The position numbers and the translations under genes were made by a program. This document shows, piece after piece, positions 10,033 to 18,991 of a stretch of DNA of 64,000 nt. Source of the DNA: Prochlorococcus sp. AG-436-M02. Lineage in GTDB: Bacteria > Cyanobacteriota > Cyanobacteriia > PCC-6307 > Cyanobiaceae. The stretch covers positions 37,888-101,887 of the forward strand of contig QCPL01000004.1 in assembly GCA_003212515.1 (NCBI GenBank). Direction: 5' to 3'. Every line of letters begins with the position of its first letter. Position 1 is the stretch's first letter. Under the pieces are notes generated by a model. The model did not search any database, was not told the origin of the DNA, and saw only the letters and a program-made list of their open reading frames with translations.

Positions 10033-10941
10033 ATGAATACAATCACATCTGACAGCAAACATGGAAAAGGTCGACGTTGTGTAATTACCCGTCGAGCTTT
10101 ATTCAGTGCCAGCCATAGATATTGGCTGCCGGAATTATCAGCTGATGATAATTCAAAATGGTTTGGCCCATGTGCAATCGCTCCAGGACATGGACATAAC
10201 TACGAATTAATTGTCTCGATGGATGGGAAACTAGATGAAGATGGTATGGTCCTAAATCTTTCTGAAGTAAAACATGCCATCAAAGCAGAAGTAACCAATC
10301 AACTTGACTTTCGCTTCCTAAATGAAACATGGCCTGAATTTGACCTTAAAAAATCAGAAGGTTGCTTACCTACAACTGAAGCTTTAACGCGAGTAATATG
10401 GACAAGATTAGAATCTCATCTACCACTAAAGTCTCTTAGGCTATATGAACAAAGCAACCTATGGGCCGACTACCTTGGAGAAGATATGGAAGCTTTTCTA
10501 ACAATTAGAAGCCACTTTGCAGCAGCTCACCGTTTAGCTAGAGAAGAGCTATCTCAAGAAGAGAATGAATTAATCTATGGAAAATGTGCAAGAACTCATG
10601 GTCATGGCCATAACTATCTTCTTGACATTACTGTGAGAGGAAACATTCATTCCCGGAGTGGAATGATTTGCGATCTTAGTGCTCTACAGAAATTAGTTGA
10701 TGAAATCATAATTGAACCATTTGATCATACTTTTCTAAATAAAGACATCAAACATTTTTCTAGTTGTGTACCTACAGCAGAGAATATTGCTCTTCATATA
10801 GCAGATAAATTAGATGAACCAATCAAAAAAATAGGTGCAAGCCTGCACAAAATTCGGCTTCAAGAAAGTCCAAATAATGCTGCAGAAATTTATGCTGATA
10901 CTCACGACGTCAAAGATTTGGAAATAAATAAATCTATATAA
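10033..10941 (+). CDS. Tandem 6-pyruvoyl-tetrahydropterin synthase/QueD-family protein
   Basis: A 302-residue fusion of two T-fold pterin synthase domains (about 15-145 and 153-285). Each has the zinc histidines: His28, His53, His55 in domain 1; His166, His191, His193 in domain 2. Each has the catalytic cysteine in a CxxxxGHGHNY motif (Cys47, Cys185), closer to pterin-type PTPS spacing than to E. coli QueD as I recall it. The second catalytic motif differs: domain 2 has Asp231-His232 (FDHTFLN), while domain 1 has LDFRFLN, where His is Phe93. Domain 1 may be structural or modified. The product could be a pterin (cyanobacteria make glycosylated pterins) or a queuosine precursor. The next gene begins 3 bp downstream. 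Confidence 0.88.
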   Translation: MNTITSDSKHGKGRRCVITRRALFSASHRYWLPELSADDNSKWFGPCAIAPGHGHNYELIVSMDGKLDEDGMVLNLSEVKHAIKAEVTNQLDFRFLNETWPEFDLKKSEGCLPTTEALTRVIWTRLESHLPLKSLRLYEQSNLWADYLGEDMEAFLTIRSHFAAAHRLAREELSQEENELIYGKCARTHGHGHNYLLDITVRGNIHSRSGMICDLSALQKLVDEIIIEPFDHTFLNKDIKHFSSCVPTAENIALHIADKLDEPIKKIGASLHKIRLQESPNNAAEIYADTHDVKDLEINKSI

Positions 10942-10944
10942 AAA

Positions 10945-11616
10945 TTGATAAATCTACCATTGGTTCGTTTAGTAATAGCTGTCAGCTTAGATGGGCGTAT
11001 TGCTTTTTCATCCGACGTGAAAGCTAATCTAGGTGGCTCGGCTGATCGCAAAGTATTAGAAGAATCATTAGCATGGGCTGATGCAACATTAATGGGAAGA
11101 AGAACATTAAGTATTCACCAAAATACATGCTTAATTCATAGCAAAAAGTTAATTAATCAACGAAGAAAAGACGGCAAACAAGATCAACCCATTTCTATAA
11201 TAGTTAGCAGAAAAAGTTCATTTAAAAGTAATTGGGAATTTTTCAAACAACCTATTCAAAAATGGCTTTTAAGTCCAAAAGAAAGCTCAACAAAAACATT
11301 AGATTATTTTAATCATCAGTTAAGAATGAGAGAAACATGGGAAGAAAACCTTAATATTTTGAACAAAAAAGGTTTTTCTAAAATCGCTCTTCTTGGAGGA
11401 GCTAAGCTAGTCACATCACTTTTATTAGAAGATAAGATTGATGAGCTTTACTTAACTTTCGTACCTAGAATCCTAACAGGAGAATATACTTGGACAGCGT
11501 TAAAGGTGGGCCATTTACCAATTGAATTAACTAAATCTAATGCTTGGAAATTAGAAGCTATGCAAAGTATTGGAGGAAATGAAGTGTTACTTAAATACTT
11601 AAGAAATAGATTTTGA
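10945..11616 (+). CDS. RibD C-terminal / dihydrofolate-reductase-like reductase
   Basis: A 223-residue protein with the DHFR/RibD_C fold: VRLVIAVSLDGRIA at the start, DATLMGRRT around residue 50, and IALLGGAKLVTSLL...IDELYLTFVP in the C-terminal third. No deaminase domain is attached, so it is not a full RibD. RibD_C proteins reduce a ribosylamino-pyrimidine or act on pterins/folates with NADPH. The start is a TTG at 10945 (or the in-frame TTG at 10960). It sits 3 bp after the PTPS-like gene and overlaps the next gene by 4 bp, so a pterin-related role is a reasonable inference. Confidence 0.82.
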   Translation: MINLPLVRLVIAVSLDGRIAFSSDVKANLGGSADRKVLEESLAWADATLMGRRTLSIHQNTCLIHSKKLINQRRKDGKQDQPISIIVSRKSSFKSNWEFFKQPIQKWLLSPKESSTKTLDYFNHQLRMRETWEENLNILNKKGFSKIALLGGAKLVTSLLLEDKIDELYLTFVPRILTGEYTWTALKVGHLPIELTKSNAWKLEAMQSIGGNEVLLKYLRNRF

Positions 11617-12773
11617 AAGATCAAATTAATGCTTTCTGGCATCAATCAATTAGCGAAATATCAGAAAAGAAATGGAATAATCTTGTAAATAACAATTCTA
11701 GTCCTTTTTATAAATGGAGTTGGTTATTTGCTCTCGAAAAATCGGAAAGTATTTCCAGAAAATATGGCTGGCAAGCTTTACATTTAACACTATGGGAAAA
11801 TGATAGATTGATCGCTATAGCGCCTCTATATTTAAAAAATCATAGCTATGGAGAATTTATATTTGATCAACAATTTTTAAGACTATCAATACAATTAGGG
11901 CTCCAATATTACCCAAAGCTCATTGGCATGAGTCCACTAAGTCCAGTAGAAGGTTATCGATTTTTTATAGAAAAAGATAAAAATGAGGAAGAAATAACAG
12001 CTTTGATTCTTAATATTATTGAAGACTTCGCAATTAAAAATGGGATTCTAAGCTGTAATTTCCTATATGTTGATCCAATCTGGAAAAAGTATTGTAGCTC
12101 TCAAGATTACTTGGAGTGGACCAATAGGCTAAGCCTATGGACTTCAACAGGAGAGAATAATTTTGAAGAGTACCTTAAAAGATTTAACTCTAATCAACGA
12201 AGAAATATCAAAAGAGAAAGGAAGTCTATTCAAAAAGCTAATCTAATAATTTCGATCTTCCATAATGATGATATTGATCTAGAGCTACTTCAAATAATGC
12301 ACAGGTTTTATGAAAACCATTGCTCAAGATGGGGAGAATGGGGAAGCAAATATTTAACAAGCAAATTCTTTGAACAATTAAATAATGAAGATATTAAAAA
12401 AAACCTTGTCTTGTTCAATGCCCATAGAGGCAACCCTAAAGAACCAGTAGCAATGTCTCTTTGTCTTACAAATGGCAGAAAATTGTGGGGTAGATACTGG
12501 GGTAGCCAAGAAGAGATAGCAAACCTTCATTTTGAACTTTGCTATTATTCACCACTTGCCTGGGCAATTGAAAAAGGTATAAAGCAGTTTGATCCAGGTG
12601 CAGGTGGTAAACATAAACTTAGAAGAGGTTTTAAAGCAGTTCCTTGCCACAGCTTACATCGCTGGTACAACACGAATATGAACAGTATAATTAAACCATA
12701 TCTACCAAATATAAATAGATTAACTATTGAAGAAATCAATACTTCAAACAATGAAGCTCCTTTTAAAGTTTAG
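11613..12773 (+). CDS. FemAB-like / GNAT-fold acyltransferase (COG3146)
   Basis: A 386-residue soluble protein with the order of the FemAB-like (PF04339-type) family: FYKWSWLFALEKSESIS near the N-terminus, SNQRRNIKRERK mid-protein, and the C-terminal FDPGAGGKHKLRRGFKAV. The family is annotated as peptidoglycan biosynthesis or GNAT-type transferase, but the substrate is unproven in cyanobacteria. Translation starts at a TTG overlapping the TGA of the RibD_C gene, so the two are coupled. The coupling may reflect genome packing rather than shared function. Confidence 0.8.
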   Translation: MKDQINAFWHQSISEISEKKWNNLVNNNSSPFYKWSWLFALEKSESISRKYGWQALHLTLWENDRLIAIAPLYLKNHSYGEFIFDQQFLRLSIQLGLQYYPKLIGMSPLSPVEGYRFFIEKDKNEEEITALILNIIEDFAIKNGILSCNFLYVDPIWKKYCSSQDYLEWTNRLSLWTSTGENNFEEYLKRFNSNQRRNIKRERKSIQKANLIISIFHNDDIDLELLQIMHRFYENHCSRWGEWGSKYLTSKFFEQLNNEDIKKNLVLFNAHRGNPKEPVAMSLCLTNGRKLWGRYWGSQEEIANLHFELCYYSPLAWAIEKGIKQFDPGAGGKHKLRRGFKAVPCHSLHRWYNTNMNSIIKPYLPNINRLTIEEINTSNNEAPFKV

Positions 12774-12806
12774 TTAATATCTATATAATAAATTTAAATT
12801 TTAGAA

Positions 12807-13031
12807 ATGGAAGAGCAAGGTATTAAGAAAATACAGAAGAAGCAAAAGCCTAATGATTCATTAAAAAAAAATATCTTAGCTTATGATGATGAAAAGCAAA
12901 CTTTATTTAGATTTTTTGGCATTGAACTTACTGCCCCAAAGGGATTAAAAAATCCAAGGATTGTATATATCTCATTCATTTTGATAAACTGTATTCTTCT
13001 AATAATTTTAAAGAATTTAATTTTTAATTAA
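12807..13031 (+). CDS. Small hypothetical protein with one membrane helix
   Basis: A 74-residue protein not recognised. The first 25 residues are lysine-rich and polar, the middle (LFRFFGIELTAPKGLKNPRI) looks conserved in character, and residues about 50-70 form one hydrophobic helix at the C-terminus, so a tail-anchored membrane protein is likely. It is 33 bp after the acyltransferase and followed by a 10-bp inverted repeat (13075-13109) that may end the transcript. Confidence 0.6.
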   Translation: MEEQGIKKIQKKQKPNDSLKKNILAYDDEKQTLFRFFGIELTAPKGLKNPRIVYISFILINCILLIILKNLIFN

Positions 13032-13074
13032 TGCAAATTTAAAACTTTTAGATTCATCAGAAAAATCAAGATAT

Positions 13075-13109
13075 TTATTAGGAACAACTAATTAAAATCT
13101 TCCTAATAA
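13075..13109. terminator. Inverted repeat, possible terminator or regulatory hairpin
   Basis: Perfect 10-bp arms TTATTAGGAA (13075-13084) and TTCCTAATAA (13100-13109) flank a 15-base loop. It lies 43 bp after the small membrane protein and 91 bp before the DUF4346 gene. There is no clean T run after it, so an intrinsic terminator is only one possibility; a stabilising mRNA end or operator is equally possible. Confidence 0.4.
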
Positions 13110-13200
13110 TCCAACTTTTGAAATGATTTTGCCAAGCAGGATTATTTCTTTTCAAAAACCACCACTTGTCTAAAGATACTCGCATTTGTAACTTAAAAAC

Positions 13201-13602
13201 ATGACTAGAGACATTTCAAAAGAAGAAAAGGAAATACTTTCCAAGCATATTGACGAGAGTTACTCTTCAAGGAATATTGATTTGGACCCTAAAGGGTATT
13301 TTTTAATTAGAATCAACCAAGAGAAAAATGAGTTAATCGTTGAGCATTTTAGTAACCATATAGATGAGGAGGGAATAGCGAGAGACCCCAAAACTGGACA
13401 GATCCTCAAATGTAAAAATCAAAAGCAGAGAGTTCCTGTTAATGTCTTTAAAGGAAAAACAGCAAAAGAAATGGGAATAAAATTAACTGAAGGAAATGGA
13501 CCATACCTAATTAGCAAGCTTGACCATGCTCTGTACCTTGGGAGAGAGCTTCAAAAAGCTGAATACTGTTTAATCAATGGAAAGCAATACATTCAAGACT
13601 AA
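13201..13602 (+). CDS. DUF4346 domain protein
   Basis: A 133-residue soluble protein with the LDPKGYFLIRINQEKNELIVEHF opening and ARDPKTGQILKC segment of the cyanobacterial DUF4346 family, some members of which are annotated as related to tetrahydromethanopterin S-methyltransferase subunit A. No catalytic residues can be assigned. The function is unknown. It is followed 73 bp later by petL on the same strand. Confidence 0.75.
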   Translation: MTRDISKEEKEILSKHIDESYSSRNIDLDPKGYFLIRINQEKNELIVEHFSNHIDEEGIARDPKTGQILKCKNQKQRVPVNVFKGKTAKEMGIKLTEGNGPYLISKLDHALYLGRELQKAEYCLINGKQYIQD

Positions 13603-13675
13603 ATTAAAAAAACAAACAGGATTACCACAAAAGGCACCTAAATCTGTTGTAATAAGCTGATACTGCGCTTAGAAA

Positions 13676-13768
13676 ATGGGAATTTTGTTTTACTTTGGAC
13701 TTGTTGGGTTAGGACTAGGTGCTGCATTTGCAATAAGCAAAGTTTTAAAAGCTATTAAATTGATTTAG
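13676..13768 (+). CDS. petL: Cytochrome b6-f complex subunit VI (PetL)
   Basis: A 30-codon frame from ATG at 13676 to TAG at 13766-13768. It is one hydrophobic helix rich in Gly/Ala/Leu that ends in LKAIKLI. Cyanobacterial PetL proteins are 29-32 residues, consist of a single helix and end in the same basic-hydrophobic pattern (for example SIKLI or ALKLI). PetL is a small peripheral helix of the b6-f complex that stabilises the dimer. The call rests on length and the tail pattern, which is good but not unique evidence. Confidence 0.8.
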   Translation: MGILFYFGLVGLGLGAAFAISKVLKAIKLI

Positions 13769-13837
13769 CAACTTGTCTTAAAAGGAAAGATTCATTGTGA
13801 TGAGTAAGGAATCATCAAAAGCAAGATGAAAGGATTT

Positions 13838-15289
13838 TTATAAGACGTTTCTTCTTAGAGATTGAACCATTTCATTTAGACAAATAGGTTCTCCAGTCAA
13901 ATCATATAAATCTGAACCAGTAAGTAAAACAGGTATCATCATTCCTGGCCTTAATTGATCTTCATCTAATCCTAATGAAATCCTTACTGTTCCATCAACT
14001 TCAGGAGCAAACCGGGAACATCTACCTATCATCTCTGAAGTTTCAGGATCCCTCCTTTCAAGTAATACATCTACAGTACGTCCAACCCAACTTTGATTTT
14101 TCATAGCAGCAATTGGCTGCTGAATAGAAATTATTTTATCTTTTCTTGCCTGAGCAACATTGAAAGGAATTTGATCATCTAATTTTGCCGCCTTAGTTCC
14201 ATCTTCAGAAGAAAAAGTAAAAACTCCAACATGATCAAATTGCTGCTCTTGAACAAAAGAAACTAGATGATTAAAGTGTGATTCTGTTTCACCAGGGAAT
14301 CCAACTATCAAAGATGTTCTAAAGATTGCATCTGGTATTTGCTCTCTAATGCTATTCAACAAATTTTTATTCAAATTAGACTGCCAAGGTCGATTCATTG
14401 CCCGAAGTACATCAGGATGACTGTGTTGTAAAGGTAAATCAAAATAGGGAAGTATATTTGAAATATCCTTAAAAACATTAATTAGATCTGGAGTCAAACC
14501 AGTAGGGTAAGCATAATGTACTCTTATCCAAGGAATCTCGACATCACCTAAAGCTTTTAGAAGTTCTCCAAGAGACGGACGACCATAAAGATCTAAACCA
14601 TAGTTAGTAGTTATTTGGCTAATCAAAATTAATTCTTTAACGCCTTGTTTTGCTAACTGATTAGCTTCTAAAACAATGGATTCAATCGTTCTACTGCGTT
14701 GCTTTCCCCTTAATTTAGGAATAATACAAAAGGCACAATTGTAATCACACCCTTCTGCAACCTTTAAATATGCAACAGAGTCACCAGTTGTTCTAAAGCG
14801 AGGGAGTTTCTCATCACCAACAAATTCAGGCACTTTAGAAACTTGATTAACTATTTCTCCTTGTTCTATTCGCTTCAAAACTTTCAAAATATGTTGATAA
14901 TCTCCAGTACCAACAATTGCTTTAGCCTCTGGAATTGACTGCAATAACTCATCTTGAAAATGTTGTGCAAGGCAGCCAGCAATAATAAGTTCTTTTCCTT
15001 CTTCTGCTAAACCAATTAATGCCCTTACGGACTCTTCTCGTGCTTGCTGAATAAAGCTGCAGGTATTAACAACTACAAGGGATGCATCAGAAGGATTAGA
15101 ACTTACAAGATATCCTCCTTCATCCAATAAACCCATCATATGTTCAGTATCCACAAGATTCTTTTCACATCCCAAATGGACAAAAGCAACAATTGGTTTT
15201 TCTTCTGAATAACAAGCTGAATTGTCTATGATTCTTGATTGAATTAATATCCAATCATTATTGAAAACCAATTTAAAATCAATAATCAA
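13838..15289 (-). CDS. rimO: Ribosomal protein uS12 methylthiotransferase
   Basis: A 483-residue methylthiotransferase. The N-terminal UPF0004 domain has [14 protein letters not shown], a second cysteine in NTCSFI and a third in AGCLAQ; the radical-SAM core has [11 protein letters not shown]; a C-terminal TRAM domain follows. The start LGCEKN...DTEHM is diagnostic of RimO rather than MiaB. It adds a methylthio group to an Asp of S12. About 25 residues precede the usual start and are not conserved-looking. The ATG at 15289 is the only in-frame ATG there, though a TTG at codon 7 is possible. Confidence 0.94.
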   Translation of the reverse strand: MIIDFKLVFNNDWILIQSRIIDNSACYSEEKPIVAFVHLGCEKNLVDTEHMMGLLDEGGYLVSSNPSDASLVVVNTCSFIQQAREESVRALIGLAEEGKELIIAGCLAQHFQDELLQSIPEAKAIVGTGDYQHILKVLKRIEQGEIVNQVSKVPEFVGDEKLPRFRTTGDSVAYLKVAEGCDYNCAFCIIPKLRGKQRSRTIESIVLEANQLAKQGVKELILISQITTNYGLDLYGRPSLGELLKALGDVEIPWIRVHYAYPTGLTPDLINVFKDISNILPYFDLPLQHSHPDVLRAMNRPWQSNLNKNLLNSIREQIPDAIFRTSLIVGFPGETESHFNHLVSFVQEQQFDHVGVFTFSSEDGTKAAKLDDQIPFNVAQARKDKIISIQQPIAAMKNQSWVGRTVDVLLERRDPETSEMIGRCSRFAPEVDGTVRISLGLDEDQLRPGMMIPVLLTGSDLYDLTGEPICLNEMVQSLRRNVL

Positions 15290-15372
15290 AAAGAAATTAT
15301 GACTGTATTAACTCAAAACAAAAGACGATTTTGTTAAAAGCTGTAAGAATCAAGAAATCAGTGAACTAACAA

Positions 15373-16314
15373 ATGGGGAAAACTCGCCTGAAAAGTCGAA
15401 GAAGACAAGAGCAAGGATCAAAATTAGCAAGGATTTTTATAGGGATCCTTGGAACTATAGGCGTTATAGATACTGGATCAATAACCATTCAAAGATGGGG
15501 ATGGATTAGCTCCATTTCTTGCCCAGGAGGAAACGAGGGTTGTGACAAAGTTCTAAATAGTCCATGGGGCACAGTCTTTGAATTCAATGGCCATGCAATT
15601 CCACTATCATTAATTGGATTTTTAAGCTATTTCTTAATTGTTTTTCTATCAATAATACCTTTTCTACCTTGGTTAAATAGAAGTTCAATAGAATTGTCCA
15701 GAAGAGCTTGGTGGGGATTATTTATAATCTCAAATTGCATGACTATATTTAGCTTTGTTCTTATGGGAATAATGATTTTTAAAATCGAAGAAATATGTTT
15801 TTTCTGCATTATTTCCGCATTATTGTCAACATCTATATTAACTTTAACAATAATTGGTGGAGGATGGGAAGAAAGGCGAGATTTGATTTTCAGAGGTCTT
15901 ATAATTAGTTCTATTATTTTATTAAGTAGTTTAATCTGGTCTTCCTATGTTGACAAAGATAAGAGTAACTTAACATCAAATCTTAAAGGAACAGCACCAA
16001 TTGTTTCTTCAAAAAGTAGTAATTCAGCAACTGAACTAGCAGAGCATCTAAGCCAGATTGGTGCAGTACAATATTCTGCTTATTGGTGCCCGCATTGTCA
16101 TGATCAAAAAGAACTTTTTGGAAAAGAAGCTTCCTTAAAATTAACTATTGTAGAATGTGCAGAAGATGGAAAGAATAGCAAGTCAGAGCTCTGCGAGTCA
16201 AAAGGTATTACGGGGTTCCCATCATGGGAAATAAATGGAGAAATTAAATCAGGGGTAAAAAGTCTTAACGAGTTAGCTGAGTGGAGTAATTACAAAGGGT
16301 CTAGAAATTTCTAA
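15373..16314 (+). CDS. VKOR-thioredoxin fusion, thiol-disulfide oxidoreductase
   Basis: A 313-residue membrane protein fusing a vitamin K epoxide reductase domain (four to five helices, residues 20-195) to a thioredoxin-like domain (215-310). The VKOR cysteines are Cys50 and Cys57 in a luminal loop and the CFFC pair Cys142/Cys145. The thioredoxin motif is WCPHC (Cys239/Cys242), with an extra pair at Cys262 and Cys274. In cyanobacteria such proteins oxidise cysteines of lumen/periplasm proteins using quinone. It is divergent from rimO and tail-to-tail with nadB, 8 bp apart. Confidence 0.92.
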   Translation: MGKTRLKSRRRQEQGSKLARIFIGILGTIGVIDTGSITIQRWGWISSISCPGGNEGCDKVLNSPWGTVFEFNGHAIPLSLIGFLSYFLIVFLSIIPFLPWLNRSSIELSRRAWWGLFIISNCMTIFSFVLMGIMIFKIEEICFFCIISALLSTSILTLTIIGGGWEERRDLIFRGLIISSIILLSSLIWSSYVDKDKSNLTSNLKGTAPIVSSKSSNSATELAEHLSQIGAVQYSAYWCPHCHDQKELFGKEASLKLTIVECAEDGKNSKSELCESKGITGFPSWEINGEIKSGVKSLNELAEWSNYKGSRNF

Positions 16315-16322
16315 TTTTTTAT

Positions 16323-17990
16323 TCATCTAACCGCTCTTGTCTTAATACTGTTTCCTTTACTCTGAATAGAATGACATTGCCAATATGGAACTGAAGATGG
16401 TGCATCTAATCTAAAATGTCCACCTCTACTTTCCTTTCTAAATAAACAAGCATTTATAGTTAATGAGCTAGTTAATAGACGATGGCTTAAATCAAGCATT
16501 AGATTTAAATTTTTTCTTGTACTTTCATTGAAGTAATTGCACTTATCAATGTCTTGATGATGCACTAAATATAACAAAGGGTGCTTGGATAAAGATTCAA
16601 AATTAGTTCTTATACATTTCAAGGCAGATTCCATTCCTTTAGCGGTGCGTTTTACCCCTAACTCTCTCCAAAACAACTTCCTTAATTCCTCAATAGATGT
16701 CCTCAAGTCTTGTTCATCTACCAAGTCATATAAAGGATTGGAACAATCAACTGGAAAGCATTTATTGGTAAATTCAGGCTTAGAAGAAAAGTCTAGAAGC
16801 TCAATTTCTGACATTTGTCCTGCAAAGACAAGGCATTCCAATAGGGAATTACTTGCCAACCTATTTGCACCATGAACCCCAGTGCAAGCAACTTCGCCTA
16901 CTGCATATAATCCAGGTACATTAGTTGCAGCTTGCAAATTGGTTGCGACTCCTCCCATCCAATAATGTGCAGCTGGTGCTACAGGGATCAAACTGTTCAA
17001 AGGATCAATCCCCAGGTCTCGACATTGTTGAATAATCCAAGGAAAGCGTGCTTCAAGTATTTGAGAAGGAATTCTCATTAAATCAAGTCCGACATGTTTG
17101 ACACCTTGAACTTGCATTGAATGAACAAGTGCTCTACTCACTTGATCTCTAACTGCAAGATCTCTTTTGGATAAATGCGCTACAGGACTATTGCCATAAC
17201 AATCAACTAAGACTGCTCCTTCTCCTCGGACAGCTTCAGAGATTAAAAAAGAAGGGGCCCCTTTAAGTTTGAGAGCAGTTGGATGAAATTGAAAAAATTC
17301 AATATCTTCTATTGAAGCCCCAGCTTTCCAAGCTAATGCCAGGCCTTCTCCAGAAGCCTGAGCAGGATTGGTAGTGTTAACAAATAAATGACCTCCTCCT
17401 CCGGAAGCTAAAACTACTGCTCTTGAAGGAATCCAGTAGAGAAATCGTCCATCTAATACTTGAACTCCGCAGCAGCAATTATTCTTTACCCACAGTTGGG
17501 TCACCCTGACACCTCTCCTATGCAAAACATTCTGCCTTTTCTCTACTTGATCTCTCAGTATGTCAACCAAGGCCCTTCCAGTTCGATCTTGAACATGCAA
17601 AACACGTCTAAAACTATGCGCAGCCTCTAAAGTTGTAGAAAGCCCATTTAAATCTCGATCAAACTCCATTCCTAGCTTTTGGAGTCTTTCAACACATTTG
17701 GGAGCTTTTCTCACCAACATTTGCACTGCATCTGCATCACATAAACCTGCTCCTGCGCGCAGAGTGTCTTGCTCATGGCTTTGCAAACTATCTTCTTTGC
17801 GAGTCACTGCAGCAATACCACCCTGAGCCCATCGACTTGCAGAACGTTTGCTTTTATTGCGATTAACAAGTAATACCTTTAATTGAGAAGGTAGCTCCAA
17901 GCAGGTCATTAATCCCGCTGCCCCTGCACCTATAACTACTACATCCCAAGATTCAACAGAAATAGGATTTAAATCAATTGCAGGATCCAT
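16323..17990 (-). CDS. nadB: L-aspartate oxidase
   Basis: A 555-residue flavoprotein of the succinate dehydrogenase/fumarate reductase family. It has the FAD motif VIGAGAAGL near residue 20, SRWAQGGIAAV, FQFHPTAL, the substrate-loop arginines (SEAVRGEGAVL) and CTGVHGANRLASNSLLE. It oxidises aspartate to iminoaspartate, the first step of NAD synthesis. The length is normal. It begins 18 bp downstream of the DUF3120 stop on the same strand. Confidence 0.94.
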   Translation of the reverse strand: MDPAIDLNPISVESWDVVVIGAGAAGLMTCLELPSQLKVLLVNRNKSKRSASRWAQGGIAAVTRKEDSLQSHEQDTLRAGAGLCDADAVQMLVRKAPKCVERLQKLGMEFDRDLNGLSTTLEAAHSFRRVLHVQDRTGRALVDILRDQVEKRQNVLHRRGVRVTQLWVKNNCCCGVQVLDGRFLYWIPSRAVVLASGGGGHLFVNTTNPAQASGEGLALAWKAGASIEDIEFFQFHPTALKLKGAPSFLISEAVRGEGAVLVDCYGNSPVAHLSKRDLAVRDQVSRALVHSMQVQGVKHVGLDLMRIPSQILEARFPWIIQQCRDLGIDPLNSLIPVAPAAHYWMGGVATNLQAATNVPGLYAVGEVACTGVHGANRLASNSLLECLVFAGQMSEIELLDFSSKPEFTNKCFPVDCSNPLYDLVDEQDLRTSIEELRKLFWRELGVKRTAKGMESALKCIRTNFESLSKHPLLYLVHHQDIDKCNYFNESTRKNLNLMLDLSHRLLTSSLTINACLFRKESRGGHFRLDAPSSVPYWQCHSIQSKGNSIKTRAVR

Positions 17991-18008
17991 ACAAATTATT
18001 AATTCCTC

Positions 18009-18668
18009 CTAAATCAATCCACTTAATTTAGGTTGTAAAAGTGTAGTAACTAAAAATAATCCATCAACCCAAAGTGTTGTTGTTAAAGCAGCTCCAGCGA
18101 CAAGCCAAGCGCCTCCAGCAGGGGAATTTAATGTACCTCTCTTATTCATTTCATTAGATAAGAAAAGTATTAACACAGCTGCCAAAAGAATTAACACCAT
18201 AGTTAATGGATTCAACAGATTCAAAGAAGTCTCATTTAATTTATTTGCTGCTTCCTCTATAGGTGCGGCAACAACATCGGGCCAAGAGCTCATTACCCCA
18301 GTCAAGACCATCATCAAATCAGTAAAAGCAGTCCCTAACAAACAAGACAAATAAAAGCCAGCACCCATTCTCCATTTAGTAGTCAATCCTACACAGGCTA
18401 AAGGAAGCGCGACTGCTTCAACGGGTAAATGCAAAACAGGATGCATCCTTAACCAACCCCAAAACAAACATCCACCCAGCCAACTCCCACTAACACCTAA
18501 CACTAAGGAGCCGATTTTAAACCATTTTCCAGAAACAAATTGCCCTAGTACTATCCCAAAACCAGTAAGTACAAAAGTAAAAAGCAACGCCGAAAGTGGA
18601 TAAAAATGCACCCAGGGAGCCTGAAGAAATACTGGAAGAACCACTAGAGCACCGGCCCAGAATCGCAA
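18009..18668 (-). CDS. DUF3120 family membrane protein
   Basis: A 219-residue, very hydrophobic protein with about six membrane helices and few charged residues. The pattern (WAGALVVLPVFLQAPWVH at the start, CVGLTTKWRMGAGFYLSCLLGTAFTD in the middle) corresponds to the cyanobacterial DUF3120 family. Its function is unknown. The start is a TTG at 18668; no upstream ATG is in frame. It is upstream of nadB on the same strand (18 bp) and divergent from the TIGR03279 gene. Confidence 0.8.
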   Translation of the reverse strand: MRFWAGALVVLPVFLQAPWVHFYPLSALLFTFVLTGFGIVLGQFVSGKWFKIGSLVLGVSGSWLGGCLFWGWLRMHPVLHLPVEAVALPLACVGLTTKWRMGAGFYLSCLLGTAFTDLMMVLTGVMSSWPDVVAAPIEEAANKLNETSLNLLNPLTMVLILLAAVLILFLSNEMNKRGTLNSPAGGAWLVAGAALTTTLWVDGLFLVTTLLQPKLSGLI

Positions 18669-18991
18669 AGTTCTAGGCTTCGATAAATATCCCTCTGTGA
18701 ACTCTGAGGTATTTTGAGTAGTGAAAAAGTTGCTCAGGGCTAAATAAATTTAAATTGTTTAAAGAAGAGGAAGACCATAATGAGATTAAAAAATCAGTAA
18801 GCACAAAAAAGTCAACTCAAGAAAACCAAATAAATTATAGATCTCACAACTTTACTTTTTGCATGCATCAACTTACTAGAACAATCAAAAAACTATAAGG
18901 TTCTATATTTGTTGAAGTCTTAAAACTTGTCTATTGATCGTGGCAAAATAATTAAATGACAAAGCAAACTAAAGCAAAGATTATCTAATCT
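18669..18991. other. Gene-free intergenic stretch of 323 bp
   Basis: This is the longest stretch without a gene, lying between the divergent DUF3120 and TIGR03279 genes. Only very short ATG frames occur (6 and 11 codons) and no tRNA or strong hairpin was seen. It must hold two promoters and has AT-rich -10-like strings, but none with a convincing -35 partner. An unannotated small RNA is possible but nothing in the sequence supports it. Confidence 0.6.

Noticed and set aside
9968..10042. Upstream extension of aroK
   Set aside because: It would add 25 residues without family similarity and overlap the divergent PTPS-like gene; the ATG at 9967 gives the normal length.
18860..18867. TGCATGCA palindrome in the 323-bp intergenic stretch
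   Set aside because: Eight-base palindromes occur by chance and nothing else around it supports an operator.
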